From positions 137,457,001 through 137,521,000 of the forward strand of contig JASDFA010000010.1 in NCBI GenBank assembly GCA_035772735.1: DNA of 64,000 nucleotides, in the 5' to 3' direction. Shown here piece after piece: positions 55,908 to 64,000 of the stretch (position 1 is the first letter of the stretch; every line of letters starts with the position of its first letter). The position numbers and the translations under genes are program-made. A model generated the notes under the pieces. That model was given only the letters and a program-made list of their open reading frames with translations. It searched no databases and was not told where the DNA came from. This stretch comes from Datura wrightii. Its lineage: Eukaryota; Streptophyta; Magnoliopsida; Solanales; Solanaceae.

Positions 55908-57663
55908 TCAGGGAGTTTCACCACCTACTTCTGTGATATGTGAAATTGATGAACACTAGGGACAATGTTCGATTTAAGTGTGGGGTGGGAGTAGTTAGGT
56001 GCCGGTTGTTTTTTTGTTGTTTATGTTCATGTCTTGTTGTTGTGCCTGTGAAAAAATTGTGACCCTGTGATTTTGTGAGTATGTTTTGTATTGTAATTCG
56101 GTGTGTAATGAATGTTAAGCTGTTGTGTGCTGTGTTGAATTGTTGTTAGTTGGTTGTGTAAATATTTTTTTTCCCTATCAAAATTACCAATATTTATAAA
56201 TTTTTTTTGAATTTTTTTATGATTGGGTTTCTCGGCCTTTGTTTTCGGTGCTTTTACCGAGAATAGTCTCATTGAACCAAAGTTGTAAATAGTGACTATT
56301 CCCTATGATGGATGGATGACGACCATCTTAAGGGAAATGTAGTCGATAGGAGTAGTTTTTTTCTTTCTTTTATTTTTTTCTTTTGGTTGTTTCCCAAACG
56401 TGTCGCTACTTCATGGTTCGGAATTCTTGTTGCGTTTTGTACATGATATTAAAGATGCAAAGGTGATTTGTATGAAAGCATGCAATTGTGAAACATGTTG
56501 AGATACCTAGGTCATAGAGCTCGATTCGGTGTGATTGAGGCTTAATATTGAATTCTTGTAATTAGTTGATTGAAGAGTCTGTGAATAACTCTTGAGTTGA
56601 GCATGTGCAATGAGTGTGAGGTGAGGTTTCAATTTTTCCATGCTATTGTGAAGTGTCTAGAACTTGCCTGGTGTGTGTACGAAACGAAATGAAGGATGTG
56701 TAGTGTACAAAAAGATGTAGGCATTTCTTTGATTAAACCGAAAGTTTTTTTTTCTTATCATACCTACCTTGAATGTACATCCTAGTTAGCCTCATTAAAC
56801 CTTTAGCCTATTTTTTTCTTTCACTGAAGAGGTAGAAATCGAGCTTAATACCTTCTTTTAATTAGCCGTGAATTTGATCCAAAACTCTTAAGCGCTCAAG
56901 AAAAAAATAATTTTCCCACAGTGTCAAGGAGTGAAAAGTGTGAAAAAGAAAGGAAAAGCATAAGTGGTGAAAGTAAAGATAAGGTCAAGGGTGCACTTGC
57001 CGAATATAAATAAAATGAAGATGTATAACTAATCTTTGTTATTAAGTCGAGTGTGCTTAAAGAAATGGGAACAAAAATAATGAAAGAATTCAAGAATGGG
57101 AGGATGAAGGAAGAAACCATGCTCATAATGATGGTGGGATGTATTGAAAAGCACTTAAGGAGGCTAGTTGCTATTATTGGTTAGCCCAGTATTTACTAGT
57201 TCCTTAGCTTACATTACAACCCGTTAAATCCTACGTGATCTTACATCACGCTTCCTTATATTAGTAGAGTAATACACTAGAGGCAAGCCTATGGTTCATG
57301 ACATGATGCATGTGAATTTTTTGGGAGAGAGAGTGAAATCGTGTTTATATACGCCTACATGTAATGCTTTGGAAATCATATGATTGGAAAAGGGGTAATT
57401 CTCTTGTGTTGTGAGGGCACATGCTTGACGAGAGATTGAATTTCATGTCGGATGTCTTGATCAGCTGATTTGCATGAGTTTGCCGAGATCGAGCGTCGAT
57501 TCTTGAGTCTAGGAGGTTTTAATGTGGTGAATGTCAGTGTGTTTATGAGACTATGCATGTTTTCTTGATGATTTGCTATATTAAATAATCGGTATAAACG
57601 TAGCTTGAATTGTCGAGCCAAAGTAGCTATACGTGGGTGTCAATTGCATGAGATATGAGATTA
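55908..57663 (+). other. N3 conserved 3' non-coding region
   Basis: Matches the N1 and N2 3' regions from about 56220 on: the GATGG...CCATC block at 56307-56327, 'cttgcctggtgtgt' near 56665, a purine-rich zone at 56930-57130, then 'gatcttacatcac' near 57238. The first 300 bp are poly-T-rich and specific to N3. Confidence 0.7.
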
Positions 57664-57681
57664 TTGTTCGAGGACGAACAA
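57664..57681 (+). repeat. PPT-proximal hairpin, N3
   Basis: TTGTTCG-AGGA-CGAACAA, identical to N1 and N2. Confidence 0.85.
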
Positions 57682-57687
57682 GGTTTT

Positions 57688-57701
57688 AAGTGTGGGGTAA
57701 G
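57688..57701 (+). other. Polypurine tract of N3
   Basis: AAGTGTGGGGTAAG directly before the LTR. Confidence 0.8.
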
Positions 57702-59116
57702 TGATCTTGGGAAGAATTATATGCCCAAGTGATGCTCAAATGCTCTATTTCGTCTTGTTTATCTATCGTTATTTGTATATTCTCATGTGATTTGTAGTTA
57801 AAGTGTGAATTTATACTAACCAACATGATTAGTGTTGTTTTGCAGGAAAAATGTAATTTTAGGAAGCTAAGTTGCATGTTGGTGAAAATCGGGAATGGAC
57901 TCGGAAGCGAGCAGTGGAAAAGGTCAAGGAAAAGCAGCAAATAAAGGAGCTCCGCGATGGAGCCGTGTCACGCTGCCATCGCGGAGGCAGTCTGCCACGA
58001 ATGAGTTTATTTGGACAATTTCCAGTAAGGGTTCGCGTTGGCGCCGTGGCACGTTGGTCAAGCCCCGCGTTGCATGTCGTGGCACATTGACCATATTTAC
58101 CTGGAACATAAAATTCCAGTGAGGGTCAGCGTTTGCACCGTGTCACGGAGGTAGTGCTCCGCGATGCATTCCGTGACACGTTGCTTGTTATTCCGGGAAA
58201 AATTCCCACTAGTATAAATAGCACACTTAGGTTTATTTTTAATTATTCTGACTTAGTTGAGCAAGAACATGGGTTACAGGCAGTTGAGGAGAAGAAAATC
58301 TTAGGGTTCTTCTCTAACTCTTTCTTCTTTATTTCAATTGTTTGTATGGTTTATACTCATTTGATGATGTTTAATCCACAAATGAGTGGCTAAATTCACT
58401 TCTTGCTGAGGTTAAGAACATTTGTAGTGGAATGTAATTATTGATCATTTTGGTTTTTCATCTTTTCTTCCATAATTGTTCTATCAATTCTTGTTCTTAC
58501 TGCATTAATGTCTGGCCAATGTTAATGTATATCTAAAAAATTCAATTTTATCTTGAAAGAGAAAGAAATTGGAAAGTTGTGAATTAGTAGGATATGATCT
58601 CTTCTTAGTTTGGGAAAATTGAGAATTGATTTACCTTCAGAATAGAAATATATTTGAAAGTCGTATTAGTCAATTAAAGAATCGATTTCGTATGGCTAGA
58701 ACATGAATTTCCTTTTATCACAGAAATGTAGGTGGAAGGTTCATGATTCTTAAGTTGGGTAGAATACGAATGTTTCTCTCCATAGGCAATAATTCTTGAC
58801 TAGCAACCGAAGGAAAGATTAACCGAATTGTATCGATAAATTACTTCCCTGCATGTTCGTTTTAGCCTCAGCTTGCTCATTACTATAGTTCAGACTCACT
58901 TTATAATTTTATTTTTAGATTAGTATAAATTAGGAAACAAATTATTAAAAATCTTCTTTAAACTGTTGTCTGCATTTTAGAGTTAGAGTTCATTAACACT
59001 TAATTCGATTATTACCTTGGTTCAGTCCCTATGAGATCGATACTTGGCTTACTTTAGCCATTTTACTACTTGTTTCACCATGTGCACTTGCGTGTAGTTG
59101 TGAAACAAACCGAAAA
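57702..59116 (+). repeat. N3 3' LTR
   Basis: 1415 bp, TGATCTTGGG to CCGAAAA; the last bases are AA rather than CA in both LTR copies. It has two GC-rich modules (about 57950-57988 and 58138-58183), TATAAATAG at 58213-58221, and an R-U5 part homologous to N2. Confidence 0.85.
58213..58221 (+). promoter_or_regulatory. TATA box of N3 3' LTR
   Basis: TATAAATAG, about 30 bp after the second GC-rich module. Confidence 0.65.
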
Positions 59117-59619
59117 AATATCACCAATACTCTACTACAAGAACATATTATCAAGAACATAACATCAAGAGTATTTTATCAATAATCAATTATCAACTAG
59201 GTTTCACTTTTCCACATGCTCTCATACTTAGGATTAATCCTCCAATCTTATAGTTATGTTACTATAAATCATTCATCATGACAACATATTATATGATCCC
59301 TCTACCCTCATCAATTGTACATTAATAATACACACATATACGATTTACTAATTGTATTCTAACACAAAGGCAAGTCATAACCTACCTGGATCACAAAACT
59401 GGAATATGCGGCTACTCCGCGGGAGCTTTTTCTTTTCTCAACGCCTCCGAACGTTCAAAGCCTAAATATAAGATATCTAGAAATCAATCAATAGTATACA
59501 TTATTTGAATTAAGAGTTTGAAAACTCAACCCATTCCATTCTACCTGTTGTTTTACGATCTAATTTGATAATCATAGGCTAAATTATCATAGCCAAATCT
59601 AAAATAATCAATCTAACCT
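59117..59619. repeat. 503 bp direct repeat F, right copy
   Basis: Same extent as 51915-52417. It continues into host sequence (AGTTGATGGAG), so this is the copy in its original context. Confidence 0.9.
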
Positions 59620-59866
59620 AGTTGATGGAGTTATTATTTTTACTCCTCTAACCCTCTTAAAGAAATTTTAAGGTTAAGGATTCCTAATTCATTGAATTTT
59701 GGGTCTCAAAATATCACAAAAAAAAAATTCTACGATCACATTCACCCTAGAAAGCATTAATTTTTCACTTTTAGGCCTTGGAATCAACACCTACTCATTC
59801 TCATTTATATATCCCTCGCTTTGACAACTTAGGGTCACTATTTAAGTTCACACATTACATGTAGGG
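59620..59866. other. Host H sequence, right end
   Basis: 247 bp AT-rich, no coding. It abuts the broken end of element C at 59867 after GTAGGGTGTTAGGAAATT. Confidence 0.5.
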
Positions 59867-60190
59867 TGTTAGGAAATTGAAGACCTCTACGTACTGATTC
59901 AGAATAGCTTCCTTCAGTTTCACCAAGATAGGGTCCTCATCTTGTCTAGCTTTAACATCAGTCACCAAGGATGATCCTGACCCGTTTTGCATAATTACTC
60001 CCCCATCTGTCAAGTCAACCAAACGAACTGGCAACCTTGCAAGTCGATGCACATCCTTCACCAGCTCCTTTCTCCCTTTATCCACATGGGACACACTCTC
60101 CATAGAGAGTATACTAAGTGCGTCTCCTACCACATTAGCCTTGCCCGGATGGTAAAGGACACTCATGTCATAAACCATAAGTAGCTCCAA
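59867..60190 (-). pseudogene. Element C RNase H end and integrase start, truncated
   Basis: Minus-strand reading MSVLYHPGKANVVGDALSIL, then VDLTDGGVIMQNGSGSSLV and DPILVKLKEAILNQYVEVF, parallel to element A at 36092-36360. It is cut off within the integrase N-terminal region; nothing downstream of pol survives. Confidence 0.85.
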
Positions 60191-60560
60191 CCATCTCCTT
60201 TGGCATAGATTTAGGTCCTTCTAGGTAAACAAATATTGTAGACTCTTGTGGTCCGTAAACATATCCATGTGGACCCCGTACAAATAGCATATCCATATCA
60301 TCAAGGAAATACCACCACTGCCAATTCTAGATGGTAGGTTGGGTAATTCCTTTCATGAACCTTTAGCTGCTTGGAAGCATATGCTACGACTTTACCATGA
60401 TGCATCAATACACAACCAAGGTCGATTCTTGAAGCATCGCAATACACCACAAACCCATCCGGTGCTGAGGTAAGTCTAGTCTTCAACTCCTAAAAGATCC
60501 TCTCACAAGCCTCCAACCATTAGAACTTCGCTTTCTTTTGGGTCAATTTGGTCAACAATG
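60191..60560 (-). pseudogene. Element C RNase H, decayed
   Basis: Minus-strand frame 60301-60486: GFVVYCDASRIDLGCVLMHH, VVAYASKQLKVHERNYPTYH, followed by a frame break before the DMFTDHKSL region near 60250. Confidence 0.8.
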
Positions 60561-61550
60561 CTGCAATAGATGAAAAACCCTCAATATATCTCTGATAGTA
60601 GCTAGCTAAGCCCAAGAAACTTATGATATTTAAAGGATTTACCGGTCTAGGCCAATTCTTCACTGCCTCTATCTTCTGCAAGTCTACCTACACACCCTCA
60701 CTATACACCAAATACCCCAAGAATGCCAAAAAATTTAACCAAAACTCACAGTTGCTGAATTTTGCATACAATTGACGATCCTTTAAAGTCTACAACACCA
60801 CCCTCAAATGAGCGGCATGCTCCTGCTCACTCCAAGAGTATATAAGGATGTTATTTATGAGCACAATCGCAAACATGTCTAGATATGGCTTGAACACCCT
60901 GTTCATCAGGTCCATAAAAGCTGCAGGATCATTTGTTAGTCCAAAAGACATAACTACAAACTCATAGTGACCATACCGAGTTCTGAAGGCTATTTTTGAA
61001 ATGTCACCTTCCTGAACCCGGAGATGATAGTACTCAGATCTGAGGTCTTTTTTGAAAAGCACTTGGCACCCTAAAGATGTTCAAACAATTCATCAATCTT
61101 GGGGAGAGGATACCTATTCTTGATGGTGACTTTGTTCAATTGTTGATAGTCAATGAACATCAAAAGGGAACCATCCTTCTTTCGAATAAAAATAGAATTG
61201 GTGCACCCCGTGGAGACTTGATAGGTCTAATGAAACCCTTGTCTAGAAGGTTCTTCAACTGATCATTCAACTCCTTTAGCTCAGCTGGAGCCATTTTGTA
61301 AGGAGGAATGGATATAGACTGTATGTCAGGTAGGAGGTCAATACCAAAATTGATTTCCCTCTCGGGAGGAATACCCGGTAGATCATCCGGGAACACTTCT
61401 GGATACTCAGATATCAATGCAACTGACTGGATAGTCGGGGTTTCAGACATGGAATCCTTAACCCTAACTAGATGGTACACACAACCTTTAGAAATCAACT
61501 TTCTGGCCTTAAGATAGGAAATGAAATGACCTACAGGCACAGTTGAACTG
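60561..61550 (-). pseudogene. Element C reverse transcriptase and linker, decayed
   Basis: Minus strand. Linker KARKLISKGCVYHLVRVKD and SEYPEVFPDDLPGIPPEREI, RT start DKGFIRPIKSPRGAPILFLF (61160-61645). After a break comes FRTRYGHYEFVVMSFGLTND with the catalytic box changed to LINNIL at about 60855, so both aspartates are lost. Further stops occur near 60700-60780. Confidence 0.85.
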
Positions 61551-61960
61551 CCTTTCCATTCAAAGACTGGCTCACTCGGAAATCTGAACTCTACCGCATG
61601 GGTTCTACAATTAACAGAGGTATAACATAAAAATAGCCAACCCATGCCGAGGACAATATCAAAATCGGTTATGGCTAACTGTACTAGATCTTCTGAGCTG
61701 ATTTTCTAGAAGGATTAAGACCGAGCAATTTCTATATACCTGTCGAGCTATAACTAAATAATCGAATGGGGTAGAGACTAAGAAGGGTTCTGATAAGATT
61801 TTGGGAGTTATTCTGAAATTACTAGCAATATAAGGTGTCAAAAAAGTCAAGGTAGCCCCTTGATCTAACAAAGCATAAACATCAAGGTGGAAAGCTTGTA
61901 ACATACCAGTAACCAAATCAAGTCTCGAGCTCTTGTCGGGACACAAAGGCATCATATATG
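61551..61960 (-). pseudogene. Element C protease, decayed
   Basis: Minus strand MLQAFHLDVYALLDQGATLT and FLTPYIASNFRITPKILSEP: a D-Q-G-A-T catalytic motif. Then the frame breaks near 61680, with DFDIVLGMGWLF continuing at 61645. Confidence 0.8.
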
Positions 61961-63129
61961 TTCTAGCATTGGCCTCAGCTGAACTAGTCGAAGAACCCTG
62001 CTAGGAGGGACGTGCTGCTGGAGCTGTTGAGCTAGCGGTTGGCATACAGGTTCCACCATCCCTTGGTCTTGCTGAAGGGCAATCCCTGAGTCTGTGTTCG
62101 GGTTTGCCAAACTCGAAACAAGCGTCTGAGCCAAGAAAACACCTCTTTGGGTGATTCTTGCCACACTTCGCACAGGTTGGAAAGGTGGGCTCTATCTGCA
62201 TGCTACCCTGGCCCCTCGAATCTAAGGCCCTGCTCCTCTAATCACCTCGTGGTCTAGATGGTGTACTAGCTGATTATGGTGCTGGAGCAAAAGACCTGCG
62301 CTGAGACTGCCGGCGATGTCCGCCCCCCGATCTAGGCTATGAAGTCCCACAAATGTATGTCCTAGCCCTCTTGGCCTCTGTCCTCCTCTAATATACCGCC
62401 TCCATATGTTGGGCGTGTTACATTATTCGGGGAAAATCCATGTCCTGGTATAGCATGGTGATCCTACAATCCTTATCTAGGTAGTCCACCACTCTATGTA
62501 CAAATCTGCTCACCCGAGCTCTCTGATCTGCCACTAACTCTGGTGAATACTTGGATAAATGGGTGAACTTCAAAGCATACTCCTGAATTGACATGTTTCC
62601 CTGCTTCAAAATCAGTCAGTTTTAGCTCCCTCATCTCATGAGAGAAGAACCTTTCTAGAAAAGTTGCATGAAACTCATCCCAATCGATAGGGCCTACTCC
62701 CACTGCTCTACTATCTTTCTTCTATTTAAACCTGATATGCGCAACCCCTTTCTGCTAATAAAAGGCCAAGTCGACAAACTCCGTATTTGTCTCCCCCATG
62801 ACCTGGGTGATCATCAGAATCTCGTCAACAAATTCATGTGGGTCGTCATCCACCTTTGACCCAAGGAACTCTTATGGGTTCATCCTCAGAAAGTCTTTGA
62901 CCCGAGCAGCCGCTGCATTCCTGCTCTGAGGGAGATGCACCACTGGCTGTTGATTGACTTGGGCGTTCAAGGCCTGTGCTAACATCTGTATAGCTGCTCT
63001 GAATTTAGTGTGGGTAGCCGGCTCTAGTGCATGCTCCTCATGGGCTTGTGGAGCCTGATAGTGACCCTCTCCATTACCATTCTCGTGGTCGTTTCCGTTT
63101 CTCCTTTCGTTCACTTGATGTGGAGGCAT
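61961..63129 (-). pseudogene. Element C gag, decayed
   Basis: Starts at ATG 63129 (minus): MPPHQVNERRNGNDHENGNG, then FRAAIQMLAQALNAQVNQQP and VKDFLRMNP, where a stop follows. The core continues FHATFLERFFSHEMRELKL (62494-62703). Two knuckles near 62080-62170: CAKCGKNHPKRC and a second whose second Cys is Phe (CFEFGKPEHRLRDC). Same family as element A gag. Confidence 0.85.
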
Positions 63130-63323
63130 GATTCTGCAAACGTGTATACCATGAGTTAGAATGATAGATAGACATTTCATCGCATGACATGAGATCATGA
63201 AAGAAGGAAATATTTTCTAAACGTCTCATAGCCTCTTCTTCATAAGTGTGGCGTGCTTCACATCCATGAAAAAGACTCTACAGAATGCGACTTTCAGACA
63301 CCCTAGTACACTTCAAACTTATT

Positions 63324-63335
63324 GCTCTAATACAA
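63324..63335 (-). other. Primer binding site of element C
   Basis: Minus strand TTGTATTAGAGC; two mismatches to the initiator-Met tRNA complement. Confidence 0.75.
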
Positions 63336-63338
63336 GTT

Positions 63339-64000
63339 TTTCACGACCCGAACATAAGCCCCGATCGAGACACGGGACAAGGAGCCATGATAGACTCTTA
63401 GTTGACCTATGGCATGAATATACATCTAACTCCATGAAGTAAATTGGAAGACTTAACATAATAAATATGGTAGAAATCTAAGCATACATATAATCCAAAA
63501 TGCAACACGAGTCTTTAGCTGAATACAATCTATTGTTTGAAAAGCCTCTAAGTTTAATAAGTTGATGGGACAAGACCCTAACTAACTCCCTAAGTCTGAA
63601 ACTGAAAATACGCCAACATAACTTAATAAAAGAGGGGCCCCCGACAGATGAGGATTCATCAACAGATACTAGTGCTAACTCTAAAAGCTAGCTGGTGACG
63701 AGGTTGAGTCTGAAGATCGGAGCCTGTATCATAAAACGATACAGCGTAGAGTATGCGATTAGTACATGGAATGTACCGAGTATGCAAGGTAAGTAAAACG
63801 TACATTAAAATACATAAAAGATAATAAGAGTAGGACAACATGATCATAACAAAATATCATAATGCAACATAAGGCTCAAGGTTTTCAAAATATTCGCAAA
63901 TCTTTCATAATCATACTTACGAGAGAAAAACTTTATTAAACATGACATGAGCCAAATTATATAATGATAATCATGCATAAATCATGAGGAACAGAAGGAG
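63339..64000 (-). repeat. Element C 5' LTR, 3' part (runs off window end)
   Basis: Minus strand, ends GGGTCGTGAAA (final CA changed to AA). It matches the last 660 bp of the A LTRs, including 'gacaaggagcc', 'gttagggtcttgtccc' and 'cattccatgtac'. Confidence 0.85.

Larger units (their letters stand above)
52423..59116 (+). mobile_element. N3: Athila-related non-autonomous element with Transposase_32-like cargo
   Basis: Plus strand. A 5'-truncated LTR (52423-53331), tRNA-Asp primer site, gag stub (to 53711), GC-rich leader, a 406-codon ORF with two stops (54687-55907), a long 3' non-coding region, AAGTGTGGGG polypurine tract and a full 3' LTR (57702-59116). No polymerase genes. AATAT follows the 3' LTR and also begins the left F repeat, consistent with a former target duplication. 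Confidence 0.85.

Overview
This 64 kb window looks like plant nuclear heterochromatin made almost entirely of LTR retrotransposons inserted into one another. I see no host gene, tRNA, rRNA, CRISPR array or prokaryotic feature. Two Ty3/gypsy lineages dominate. One is Tekay/Del-like chromoviruses, with an initiator-Met tRNA primer site and a chromodomain-like integrase tail (families here called A, B, S and a solo LTR E). The other is Athila-related, with a tRNA-Asp primer site (N1, N2, N3). The LTR style and gag sequences suggest a solanaceous genome; that is recognition, not proof.

Positions 1-40284 can be read as one nested locus. Element A (plus strand) has its 5' LTR at 1558-3477 and gag-protease at 3690-5301. 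Its pol resumes at 35171-37716, and its 3' LTR is 37964-40284. A was split inside its reverse transcriptase by a family S element, leaving the duplicated target ATAGA at 6036-6040 (now inverted) and 35166-35170. S is now a tandem: LTR (split), internal region S2 (18304-23040), a repeated piece of A's reverse transcriptase (23041-23237), LTR (23238-25349), internal region S1 (25350-33082), LTR (33083-35165). S1 has its own gag-to-RNase H duplication. The stretch 5302-16975 is inverted relative to its flanks, so the first S LTR lies in two halves of opposite strand. Inside the inverted piece sits solo LTR E (6391-16738, target duplication TCTGG), and inside E sits the complete non-autonomous element N1 (8199-15939, target duplication GTGAC).

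Positions 40285-43275 hold minus-strand family B, reduced to a 5' LTR piece, half of pol and 20 bp of the 3' LTR. From 43276 to 59866 an unidentified AT-rich host sequence of about 3.4 kb is interrupted by two more Athila-related elements. N2 (45774-51726, minus, target duplication ACTAC) is nearly pristine. N3 (52423-59116, plus) has a 5'-truncated first LTR and is flanked by two copies of a 503 bp host segment. Positions 59867-64000 hold a second family A copy (C) on the minus strand, decayed and cut off early in integrase, with its 5' LTR running off the window.

The most interesting system is the N1/N2/N3 group. All three share LTR ends, primer site, a long 3' non-coding region and a hairpin next to the polypurine tract, but carry different coding cargo: gag-protease (N1), an intact zinc-knuckle/coiled-coil ORF of 312 aa (N2), and a gag stub plus a plant Transposase_32-like ORF (N3). 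None encodes reverse transcriptase or integrase, so any movement must use proteins supplied in trans. Nearly all other coding regions here are broken by stops and frameshifts, many of the C-to-T type expected in methylated repeats.
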